DNA of 64,000 bases, from contig CP136890.1 in the NCBI GenBank assembly GCA_034359265.1, positions 46,660,501 to 46,724,500 on the forward strand. The letters are read 5' to 3'. The first letter of the stretch is position 1, and each line of letters starts with the position of its first letter. The notes under the pieces are model-generated. The model was not told where the DNA came from and did no database searches. It saw only the letters and a program-made list of their open reading frames with translations. A program made the position numbers and the translations under genes. Source of the stretch: Canna indica. Its lineage: Eukaryota; Streptophyta; Magnoliopsida; Zingiberales; Cannaceae. Shown here piece by piece: positions 12,207 through 22,286 of the stretch.

Positions 12207-13117
12207 ATGGGAGAAGTTGTTAATCGAGTTATTTTTGACAGACTAATGCAAAGAATTGCAAGATTTTTCGAATAGAATCTTGAACTTTCGGGTATCGACT
12301 CGAAACGACCAGAAATCTGAGTCCCGGGCGACTCCAGATCATTCACTGTTATGGGAGAAGTTGTTAATCGAGTTATTTTTGACCGACTAATGCAAAGAAT
12401 TACACGCTTTTCGAACAGAATGCTGAACGAAGCATACTGATTGAATTTTCGGGTATCGACTCGAAAATACCAGAAATCTGAGTCCCGGGCGACTCCAGAT
12501 CATTCACTGTTATGGGAGAAGTTGTTAATCGAGTTATTTTTGACCGACTAATGCAAAGAATTACACGCTTTTCGAATAGGATGCTGAACGAAGCCTACTG
12601 ATTGAACTTTCGGGTATCGACTCGAAACGACCAGAAATGTCCCGGGCGACTCCAGAACATTCACTGTGATGGGAGAAGTTGTTAATCGAGTTATTTTTGA
12701 CCGACTAATGCAAAGAATTACATGCTTTTCGAACAGAATGCTGAACGAAGCATACTGATTGAACTTTCGGGTATCGACACGAAACGACCAGAAATCTGAG
12801 TCCCGGGCGACTCCAGATCTTTCACTGTGATAGGAGAAGTTGTTAATCGAGTTATTTTTGACAGACTAATGCAAAGAATTGCAAGATTTTTCGGATAGAA
12901 TCTTGAACATTCGGGTATCGACTCGAAACGACCAAAAATCTGAGTCCCGGGCGACTCCAGATCATTCACTGTGATGGGAGAAGTTGTTAATCGAGTTATT
13001 TTTGACAGACTAATGCAAAGAATTGCAAGATTTTTCGAATAGAATCTTGAACTTTCGGGTATCGACTCGAAACGACCAGAAATCTGAGTCCCAGGCTACT
13101 CCAGATCATTCACTGTG
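12207..13117. repeat. C'-A3-Bb-A5-C4-C2 module (911 bp)
   Basis: Six monomers starting at 12207, 12351, 12512, 12669, 12830 and 12974. It matches 2197-3107 at an offset of 10,010 bp, including ACATGCTTTTCG, CCAGATCTTTCAC and GATAGGAG. It links the 1837-bp block to the following 1247-bp HORs. Confidence 0.87.
12830..12973. repeat. Representative monomer C4 (144 bp)
   Basis: C-class monomer with TTCGGATAGAATC (the TTCGAA palindrome is lost), CTTGAACATTCGGG and GACCAAAAATC. It begins GATAGGAG or GATTGGAG, not GATGGGAG. Two lineages are visible: TCGACTCGAAACG copies (2820, 4997, 12830, 42644, 45905) and TCGACTTGAAACG copies (9299, 11136, 17033, 21664, 29058, 34829, 37882, 39415, 40805). Confidence 0.86.
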
Positions 13118-13754
13118 ATGGGAGAAGTTGTTAATCGAGTTATTTTTGACCGACTAATGCAAAGAATTACACGCTTTTTCGAACAGAATGCTGAAAGAAG
13201 CCTACTGATTGAATTTTTGGGTATCGACTCGAAAATACCAGAAATCTGAGTCCCGGGCGACTCCAGATCATTCACTGTTATGGGAGAAGTTGTTAATCGA
13301 GTTATTTTTGACCGACTAATGCAAAGAATTACACGTTTTTCGAACAGGATGCTGAACGAAGCCTACTGATTGAACTTTCGGGTATCGACTCGAAACGACC
13401 AGAAATGTCCCGGGCGACTCCAGAACATTCACTGTGATGGGAGAAGTTGTTAATCGAGTTATTTTTGACCGACTAATGCAAAGAATTACACGCTTTTCGA
13501 ACAGAATGCTGAACGAAGCATACTGATTGAATTTTCGGGTATCGACTCGAAAATACCAGAAATCTGAGTCCCGGGCGACTCCAGATCATTCACTGTTATG
13601 GGAGAAGTTGTTAATCGAGTTATTTTTGACCGACTAATGCAAAGAATTACACGCTTTTCGAATAGGATGCTGAACGAAGCCTACTGATTGAACTTTCGGG
13701 TATCGACTCGAAACGACCAGAAATGTCCCGGGCGACTCCAGAACATTCACTGTG

Positions 13755-13915
13755 ATGGGAGAAGTTTTTAATCGAGTTATTTTTGACCGACTAATGCAAA
13801 GAATTACACGCTTTTCGAACAGAATGCTGAACGAAGTATACTGATTGAACTTTCGGGTATCGACACGAAACGACCAGAAATCTGAGTCTCGGGCGACTCC
13901 AGATCATTCACTGTG
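13755..13915. repeat. Representative monomer A4 (161 bp)
   Basis: Recognised by AAGTTTTTAATCG in the head (many copies, but not all), GAAGTATACTG in the middle, TCGACACGAAACG and a CTCGGGCG tail. CTCGGG replaces the CCCGGG palindrome found in most other domain 1 monomers. In the 1071- and 1533-bp HORs the A4 copy has the normal GTTGTTAATCG head and GAAATTTGAGTCTCGGG. Confidence 0.87.
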
Positions 13916-14076
13916 ATGGGAGAAGTTGTTAATCGAGTTATTTTTGACCGACTAATGCAAAGAATTACACGCTTTTCGAACAGAATGCTGAACGAAGCAT
14001 ACTGATTGAACTTTCGGGTATCGACACGAAACGACCAGAAATCTGAGTCCCGGGCGACTCCAGATCATTCACTGTG
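13916..14076. repeat. Representative monomer A5 (161 bp)
   Basis: Differs from A4 by GAAGCATACTG and a CCCGGGCG tail, and shares TCGACACGAAACG with it. It nearly always follows A4 and precedes a C monomer. Copies with ACATGCTTTTCG (for example 2659, 12669, 30598, 42483 and 45744) usually sit immediately upstream of a C4 monomer. Confidence 0.87.
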
Positions 14077-14220
14077 GTGGGAGAAGTTGTTAATCGAGTT
14101 ATTTTTGACAGACTAATGCAAAGAATTGCAAGATTTTTCGAATAGAATCTTGAACTTTCGGGTATCGATTCGAAACGACCAAAAATCTGAGTCCCGGGCG
14201 ACTCCAGATCATTCACTGTG
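14077..14220. repeat. Representative monomer C1 (144 bp)
   Basis: Starts with GTGGTGGGAG instead of GTGATGGGAG. It has the GACAGAC/TTGCAAG head, lacks the 18-bp middle segment (CTTGAACTTTCGGG directly), and carries TCGATTCGAAACG and GACCAAAAATC. It is always paired with a following C2 in the 1247-bp HOR. Its GGTGGG start is a useful tracer of recombination: it heads chimeric monomers at 6372 and 48238. Confidence 0.88.
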
Positions 14221-14271
14221 ATGGGAGAAGTTGTTAATCGAGTTATTTTTGACAGACTAATGCAAAGAATT
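14221..14271. other. Invariant monomer head (example), possible protein-contact segment
   Basis: The first 51 bp of every monomer, from ATGGGAGAAG to AAAGAATT, are almost unchanged across all classes in both domains. Only a few marked positions vary: GTTGTT/GTTCTT/GTTTTT/GTTGAT, GACCGAC/GACAGAC and AATGCAAAG/AATGCGAAG. The middle and tail vary much more, including all length changes. Conservation confined to one segment could reflect a binding site or a homogenisation effect. No known binding motif was recognised in it. Confidence 0.6.
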
Positions 14272-14299
14272 GCAAGATTTTTCGAATAGAATCTTGAAC

Positions 14300-14319
14300 T
14301 TTCGGGTATCGACTCGAAA
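14300..14319. other. Hairpin-forming dyad (example)
   Basis: TTTCGGGTATCGACTCGAAA folds into an eight-pair stem (TTTCGGGT with ACTCGAAA, one G-T wobble) and a four-base ATCG loop. It lies just after the 18-bp indel site in A, B and C monomers. A4 and A5 read TCGACACGAAA, which changes the wobble to a mismatch. D monomers have a related but weaker dyad (TTCGGGG with GGCTCGAA). Whether it extrudes in DNA or folds in a transcript is unknown. Confidence 0.65.
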
Positions 14320-15611
14320 CGACCAGAAATCTGAGTCCCGGGCTACTCCAGATCATTCACTGTGATGGGAGAAGTTGTTAATCGAGTTATTTTTGACCGA
14401 CTAATGCAAAGAATTACACGCTTTTTCGAACAGAATGCTGAAAGAAGCCTACTGATTGAATTTTCGGGTATCGACTCGAAAATACCAGAAATCTGAGTCC
14501 CGGGCGACTCCAGATCATTCACTGTTATGGGAGAAGTTGTTAATCGAGTTATTTTTGACCGACTAATGCAAAGAATTACACGTTTTTCGAACAGGATGCT
14601 GAACGAAGCCTACTGATTGAACTTTCGGGTATCGACTCGAAACGACCAGAAATGTCCCGGGCGACTCCAGAACATTCACTGTGATGGGAGAAGTTGTTAA
14701 TCGAGTTATTTTTGACCGACTAATGCAAAGAATTACACGCTTTTCGAACAGAATGCTGAACGAAGCATACTGATTGAATTTTCGGGTATCGACTCGAAAA
14801 TACCAGAAATCTGAGTCCCGGGCGACTCCAGATCATTCACTGTTATGGGAGAAGTTGTTAATCGAGTTATTTTTGACCGACTAATGCAAAGAATTACACG
14901 CTTTTCGAATAGGATGCTGAACGAAGCCTACTGATTGAACTTTCGGGTATCGACTCGAAACGACCAGAAATGTCCCGGGCGACTCCAGAACATTTACTGT
15001 GATGGGAGAAGTTTTTAATCGAGTTATTTTTGACCGACTAATGCAAAGAATTACACGCTTTTCGAACAGAATGCTGAACGAAGTATACTGATTGAACTTT
15101 CGGGTATCGACACGAAACGACCAGAAATCTGAGTCTCGGGCGACTCCAGATCATTCACTGTGATGGGAGAAGTTGTTAATCGAGTTATTTTTGACCGACT
15201 AATGCAAAGAATTACACGCTTTTCGAACAGAATGCTGAACGAAGCATACTGATTGAACTTTCGGGTATCGACACGAAACGACCAGAAATCTGAGTCCCGG
15301 GCGACTCCAGATCATTCACTGTGGTGGGAGAAGTTGTTAATCGAGTTATTTTTGACAGACTAATGCAAAGAATTGCAAGATTTTTCGAATAGAATCTTGA
15401 ACTTTCGGGTATCGATTCGAAACGACCAAAAATCTGAGTCCCGGGCGACTCCAGATCATTCACTGTGATGGGAGAAGTTGTTAATCGAGTTATTTTTGAC
15501 AGACTAATGCAAAGAATTGCAAGATTTTTCGAATAGAATCTTGAACTTTCGGGTATCGACTCGAAACGACCAGAAATCTGTGTCCCGGGCTACTCCAGAT
15601 CATTCACTGTG

Positions 15612-17655
15612 ATGGGAGAAGTTGTTAATCGAGTTATTTTTGACCGACTAATGCAAAGAATTACACGCTTTTTCGAACAGAATGCTGAAAGAAGCCTACT
15701 GATTGAATTTTCGGGTATAGACTCGAAAATACCAGAAATCTGAGTCCCGGGCGACTCCAGATCATTCACTGTTATGGGAGAAGTTGTTAATCGAGTTATT
15801 TTTGACCGACTAATGCAAAGAATTACACGTTTTTCGAACAGGATGCTGAACGAAGCCTACTGATTGAACTTTCGGGTATCGACTCGAAACGACCAGAAAT
15901 GTCCCGGGCGACTCCAGAACATTCACTGTGATGGGAGAAGTTGTTAATCGAGTTATTTTTGACCGACTAATGCAAAGAATTACACGCTTTTCGAACAGAA
16001 TGCTGAACGTAGCATACTGATTGAATTTTCGGGTATCGACTCGAAAATACCAGAAATCTGAGTCCCGGGCGACTCCAGATCATTCACTGTTATGGGAGAA
16101 GTTGTTAATCGAGTTATTTTTGACCGACTAATGCAAAGAATTACACGCTTTTCGAATAGGATGCTGAACGAAGCCTACTGATTGAACTTTCGGGTAGCGA
16201 CTCGAAACGACCAGAAATGTCCCGGGCGACTCCAGAACATTCACTGTGATGGGAGAAGTTTTTAATCGAGTTATTTTTGACCGACTAATGCAAAGAATTA
16301 CACGCTTTACGAACAGAATGCTGAACGAAGTATACTGATTGAACTTTCGGGTATCGACACGAAACGACCAGAAATCTGAGTCCCGGGCGACCCCAGATCA
16401 TTCACTGTGATGGGAGAAGTTGTTAATCGAGTTATTTTTGACAGACTAATGCAAAGAATCGCAAGATTTTTCGAATAGAATCTTGAACTTTCGAGTATCG
16501 ACTCGAAACTACCAGAAATCTGAGTCCCGGGCGACTCCAGATCATTCACTGTTATGGGAGAAGTTGTTAATCGTGTTATTTTTGACCGACTAATGCAAAG
16601 AATTACACGCTTTTCGAACAGAATGCTGAACGAAGCATACTGATTGAATTTTTGGGTATCGACTCGAAAATACCAGAAATCTGAGTCCCGGGCGACTCCA
16701 GATCATTCACTGTTATGGGAGAAGTTGTTAATCGAGTTATTTTTGACCGACTAATGCAAAGAATTACACGCTTTTCGAACAGGATGCTGAACGAAGCCTA
16801 CTGATTGAACTTTCGGGTATCGACTCGAAACGACCAGAAATGTCCCGTGCGACTCCAGAACATTCACTGTGATGGGAGAAGTTGTTAATCGAGTTATTTT
16901 TGACCGACTAATGCAAAGAATTACACGCTTTTCGAACAGAATGCTGAACGAAGCCTACTGATTGAACTTTCGGGTATCGACACGAAACGACCAGAAATCT
17001 GAGTCCCGGGCGACTCCAGATCATTCACTGTGATTGGAGAAGTTGTTAATCGAGTTATTTTTGACAGACTAATGCAAAGAATTGCAAGATTTTTCGGATA
17101 GAATCTTGAACATTCGGGTATCGACTTGAAACGACCAAAAATCTGAGTCCCGGGCGACTCCAGATCATTCACTGTGATGGGAGAAGTTGTTAATCGAGTT
17201 ATTTTTGACCGACTAATGCAAAGAATTACACGCTTTTCGAACAGGATGCTAAACGAAGCCTACTGATTGAACTTTCGGGTATCGACTCGAAACGACCAGA
17301 AATTTCCCGGGCGACTCCAGAACATTCACTGTGATGGGAGAAGTTGTTAATCGAGTTATTTTTGACCGACTAATGCAAAGAATTACACGCTTTTCGAACA
17401 GAATGCTGAACGAAGTATACTGATTGAACTTTCGGGTATCGACACGAAACGACCAGAAATTTGAGTCTCGGGCGACTCCAGATCATTCACTGTGATGGGA
17501 GAAGTTGTTAATCGAGTTATTTTTGACCGACTAATGCAAAGAATTACACGCTTTTCGAACAGAATGCTGAACGAAGCATACTGATTGAACTTTCGGGTAT
17601 CGACACGAAACGACCAGAAATCTGAGTCCCGGGCGACTCCAGATCATTCACTGTG
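15612..17655. repeat. Broken 1247-bp HOR fused to rearranged monomers (2044 bp)
   Basis: A1-B-A3-Bb from the canonical unit, then A(CTTTACG)-C'-A3-B-A5-C4-Bt-A4-A5. Private markers are GGTAGCGACTCG (about 16194), CTTTACGAAC (about 16307), GCGACCCCAG, CGAGTATCG and AATCGTGTTA. These mark the seed of the 1263-bp unit amplified at 18533-21058 (offset 2602 bp from 15931). Confidence 0.86.
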
Positions 17656-18532
17656 ATGGGAGAAGTTGTTAATCGAGTTATTTTTGACAGACTAATGCAA
17701 AGAATTGCAAGATTTCCGAATAGAATCTTGAACTTTCGGGTATCGACTCGAAACGACCAGAAATCTGAGTCCCGGGCGACTCCAGATCATTCACTGTGGT
17801 GGGAGAAGTTGTTAATCGAGTTATTTTTGACAGACTAATGCAAAGAATTGCAAGATTTTTCGAATAGAATCTTGAACTTTCGGGTATCGATTCGAAACGA
17901 CCAAAAATCTGAGTCCCGGGCGACTCCAGATCATTCACTGTGATGGGAGAAGTTGTTAATCGAGTTATTTTTGACAGACTAATGCAAAGAATTGCAAGAT
18001 TTTTCGAATAGAATCTTGAACTTTCGGGTATCGACTCGAAACGACCAGAAATCTGTGTCCCGGGCTACTCCAGATCATTCACTGTGATGGGAGAAGTTGT
18101 TAATCGAGTTATTTTTGACCGACTAATGCAAAGAATTACACGCTTTTTCGAACAGAATGCTGAAAGAAGCCTACTGATTGAATTTTCGGGTATCGACTCG
18201 AAACGACCAGAAATCTGAGTCCCGGGCGACTCCAGATCATTCACTGTGGTGGGAGAAGTTGTTAATCGAGTTATTTTTGACAGACTAATGCAAAGAATTG
18301 CAAGATTTTTCGAATAGAATCTTGAACTTTCGGGTATCGATTCGAAACGACCAAAAATCTGAGTCCCGGGCGACTCCAGATCATTCACTGTGATGGGAGA
18401 AGTTGTTAATCGAGTTATTTTTGACAGACTAATGCAAAGAATTGCATGATTTTTCGAATAGAATCTTGAACTTTCGGGTATCGACTCGAAACGACCAGAA
18501 ATGTCCCGGGCGACTCCAGAACATTCACTGTG
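17656..18532. repeat. C-rich junction block with chimeric monomers (877 bp)
   Basis: C3-C1-C2-A1-C1-C2/B, starting at 17656, 17799, 17943, 18087, 18249 and 18393. C3 carries GATTTCCGAATAG. The A1 copy has a non-A1 tail (ACGACC) and is followed by a C1 start. The last monomer is a 140-bp C with the B-type CTGA deletion. It looks like a recombination junction between HOR types. Confidence 0.84.
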
Positions 18533-21058
18533 ATGGGAGAAGTTGTTAATCGAGTTATTTTTGACCGACTAATGCAAAGAATTACACGCTTTTCGAACAG
18601 AATGCTGAACGAAGCATACTGATTGAATTTTCGGGTATCGACTCGAAAATACCAGAAATCTGAGTCCCGGGCGACTCCAGATCATTCACTGTTATGGGAG
18701 AAGTTGTTAATCGAGTTATTTTTGACCGACTAATGCAAAGAATTACACGCTTTTCGAATAGGATGCTGAACGAAGCCTACTGATTGAACTTTCGGGTAGC
18801 GACTCGAAACGACCAGAAATGTCCCGGGCGACTCCAGAACATTCACTGTGATGGGAGAAGTTTTTAATCGAGTTATTTTTGACCGACTAATGCAAAGAAT
18901 TACACGCTTTACGAACAGAATGCTGAACGAAGTATACTGATTGAACTTTCGGGTATCGACACGAAACGACCAGAAATCTGAGTCCCGGGCGACCCCAGAT
19001 CATTCACTGTGATGGGAGAAGTTGTTAATCGAGTTATTTTTGACAGACTAATGCAAAGAATTCCAAGATTTTTCGAATAGAATCTTGAACTTTCGAGTAT
19101 CGACTCGAAACGACCAGAAATCTGAGTCCCGGGCGACTCCAGATCATTCACTGTTATGGGAGAAGTTGTTAATCGTGTTATTTTTGACCGACTAATGCAA
19201 AGAATTACACGCTTTTCGAACAGAATGCTGAACGAAGCATACTGATTGAATTTTTGGGTATCGACTCGAAAATACCAGAAATCTGAGTCCCGGGCGACTC
19301 CAGATCATTCACTGTTATGGGAGAAGTTGTTAATCGAGTTATTTTTGACCGACTAATGCAAAGAATTACACGCTTTTCGAACAGGATGCTGAACGAAGCC
19401 TACTGATTGAACTTTCGGGTATCGACTCGAAACGACCAGAAATGTCCCGTGCGACTCCAGAACATTCACTGTGATGGGAGAAGTTGTTAATCGAGTTATT
19501 TTTGACCGACTAATGCAAAGAATTACACGCTTTTCGAACAGAATGCTGAACGAAGCCTACTGATTGAACTTTCGGGTATCGACACGAAACGACCAGAAAT
19601 CTGAGTCTCGGGCGACTCCAGATCATTCACTGTGATGGGAGAAGTTGTTAATCGAGTTATTTTTGACCGACTAATGCAAAGAATTACACGCTTTTCGAAC
19701 AGAATGCTGAACGAAGCATAGTGATTGAACTTTCGGGTATCGACACGAAACGACCAGAAATCTGAGTCTCGGGCGACTCCAGATCATTCACTGTGATGGG
19801 AGAAGTTGTTAATCGAGTTATTTTTGACCGACTAATGCAAAGAATTACACGCTTTTCGAACAGAATGCTGAACGAAGCATACTGATTGAATTTTCGGGTA
19901 TCGACTCGAAAATACCAGAAATCTGAGTCCCGGGCGACTCCAGATCATTCACTGTTATGGGAGAAGTTGTTAATCGAGTTATTTTTGACCGACTAATGCA
20001 AAGAATTACACGCTTTTCGAATAGGATGCTGAACGAAGCCTACTGATTGAACTTTCGGGTAGCGACTCGAAACGACCAGAAATGTCCCGGGCGACTCCAG
20101 AACATTCACTGTGATGGGAGAAGTTTTTAATCGAGTTATTTTTGACCGACTAATGCAAAGAATTACACGCTTTACGAACAGAATGCTGAACGAAGTATAC
20201 TGATTGAACTTTCGGGTATCGACACGAAACGACCAGAAATCTGAGTCCCGGGCGACCCCAGATCATTCACTGTGATGGGAGAAGTTGTTAATCGAGTTAT
20301 TTTTGACAGACTAATGCAAAGAATTCCAAGATTTTTCGAATAGAATCTTGAACTTTCGAGTATCGACTCGAAACGACCAGAAATCTGAGTCCCGGGCGAC
20401 TCCAGATCATTCACTGTTATGGGAGAAGTTGTTAATCGTGTTATTTTTGACCGACTAATGCAAAGAATTACACGCTTTTCGAACAGAATGCTGAACGAAG
20501 CATACTGATTGAATTTTTGGGTATCGACTCGAAAATACCAGAAATCTGAGTCCCGGGCGACTCCAGATCATTCACTGTTATGGGAGAAGTTGTTAATCGA
20601 GTTATTTTTGACCGACTAATGCAAAGAATTACACGCTTTTCGAACAGGATGCTGAACGAAGCCTACTGATTGAACTTTCGGGTATCGACTCGAAACGACC
20701 AGAAATGTCCCGTGCGACTCCAGAACATTCACTGTGATGGGAGAAGTTGTTAATCGAGTTATTTTTGACCGACTAATGCAAAGAATTACACGCTTTTCGA
20801 ACAGAATGCTGAACGAAGCCTACTGATTGAACTTTCGGGTATCGACACGAAACGACCAGAAATCTGAGTCTCGGGCGACTCCAGATCATTCACTGTGATG
20901 GGAGAAGTTGTTAATCGAGTTATTTTTGACCGACTAATGCAAAGAATTACACGCTTTTCGAACAGAATGCTGAACGAAGCATAGTGATTGAACTTTCGGG
21001 TATCGACACGAAACGACCAGAAATCTGAGTCCCGGGCGACTCCAGATCATTCACTGTG
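18533..21058. repeat. Two tandem copies of an eight-monomer 1263-bp HOR
   Basis: Copies start at 18533 and 19796. Order A3-Bb-A(CTTTACG)-C'-A3-B-A5-A5. Shared private markers are GGTAGCGACTCG, CTTTACGAAC, GCGACCCCAG, AATTCCAAG, AATCGTGTTA, TCCCGTGCGAC and GAAGCATAGTG. The first copy's last monomer ends CTCGGG and the second ends CCCGGG. Confidence 0.9.
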
Positions 21059-22286
21059 ATGGGAGAAGTTGGTAATCGAGTTATTTTTGACAGACTAATG
21101 CAAAGAATTGCAAGATTTTCGAATAGAATCTTGAACTTTCGGGTATCGACTCGAAACGACCAAAAATCTGAGTCCCGGGCGACTCCAGATCATTCACTGT
21201 GATGGGAGAAGTTGATAATCGAGTTATTTTTGACAGACTAATGCAAAGAATTGCAAGATTTTTCGAATAGAATCTTGAACTTTCGGGTATCGACTCGAAA
21301 CGACCAGAAATCTGAGTCCCGGACGACTCCAGATCATTCACTGTGATGGGAGAAGTTGTTAATCGAGTTATTTTTGACCGACTAATGCAAAGAATTACAC
21401 GCTTTTCGAACAGGATGCTGAACGAAGCCTACTGATTGAACCTTCGGGTATCGACTCGAAACGACCAGAAATGTCCCGGGCGACTCCAGAACATTCACTG
21501 TGATGGGAGAAGTTGTTAATCGAGTTATTTTTGACCGACTAATGCAAAGAATTACACGCTTTTCGAACAGAATGCTGAACGAAGCATACTGATTGAACTT
21601 TCGGGTATCGACACGAAACGACCAGAAATCTGAGTCCCGGGCGACTCCAGATCATTCACTGTGATTGGAGAAGTTGTTAATCGAGTTATTTTTGACAGAC
21701 TAATGCAAAGAATTGCAAGATTTTTCGGATAGAATCTTGAACATTCGGGTATCGACTTGAAACGACCAAAAATCTGAGTCCCGGGCGACTCCAGATCATT
21801 CACTGTGATGGGAGAAGTTGTTAATCGAGTTATTTTTGACCGACTAATGCAAAGAATTACACGCTTTTCGAACAGGATGCTGAACGAAGCCTACTGATTG
21901 AACTTTCGGGTATCGACTCGAAACGACCAGAAATTTCCCGGGCGACTCCAGAACATTCACTGTGATGGGAGAAGTTGTTAATCGAGTTATTTTTGACCGA
22001 CTAATGCAAAGAATTACACGCTTTTCGAACAGAATGCTGAACGAAGTATACTGATTGAACTTTCGGGTATCGACACGAAACGACCAGAAATTTGAGTCTC
22101 GGGCGACTCCAGATCATTCACTGTGATGGGAGAAGTTGTTAATCGAGTTATTTTTGACCGACTAATGCAAAGAATTACACGCTTTTCGAACAGAATGCTG
22201 AACGAAGCATACTGATTGAACTTTCGGGTATCGACACGAAACGACCAGAAATCTGAGTCCCGGGCGACTCCAGATCATTCACTGTG
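21059..22286. repeat. Eight-monomer block C3-C'-B-A5-C4-Bt-A4-A5 (1228 bp)
   Basis: Starts at 21059, 21202, 21346, 21503, 21664, 21808, 21965 and 22126. C3 has GTTGGTAATCG and C' has GTTGATAATCG with a CCCGGACG tail, so C' here is Cx-like. The B monomer has GAACCTTCGGG. It is the 10-monomer unit of the 34-41 kb region lacking A3 and Cx. Confidence 0.85.

Larger units (their letters stand above)
14221..14364. repeat. Representative monomer C2 (144 bp)
   Basis: C-class monomer with GATTTTTCGAATAG, TCGACTCGAAACG, and a CCCGGGCTACTCC tail (CTAC in place of CGAC). Many copies also have CTGTGTCCC for CTGAGTCCC. Length is exactly 48 triplets. It closes the 1247-bp HOR and is followed by A1 almost every time. 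The 23829 and 31223 copies are 143 bp because the tail reads GAAGTTGAG. Confidence 0.88.
13118..15611. repeat. Two consecutive canonical 1247-bp HORs
   Basis: Copies start at 13118 and 14365, each in the order A1-B-A3-Bb-A4-A5-C1-C2. This is the clearest place to see the canonical unit in tandem. A third copy begins at 15612 but is broken after its fourth monomer. Confidence 0.92.

Noticed and set aside
14306..14316. RNA polymerase III B-box-like GGTATCGACTCG
   Set aside because: It matches GGTTCGANTCC only if one extra base is allowed, and no A box or T-run terminator is placed sensibly around it. It is better explained as part of the hairpin dyad.
14221..14364. CENP-B box
   Set aside because: I compared TTCG-N4-A-N2-CGGG with both strands of the monomer classes by eye. 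TTCG occurs several times but never with the A and CGGG at the required spacing. A motif scan of all monomers would settle it.
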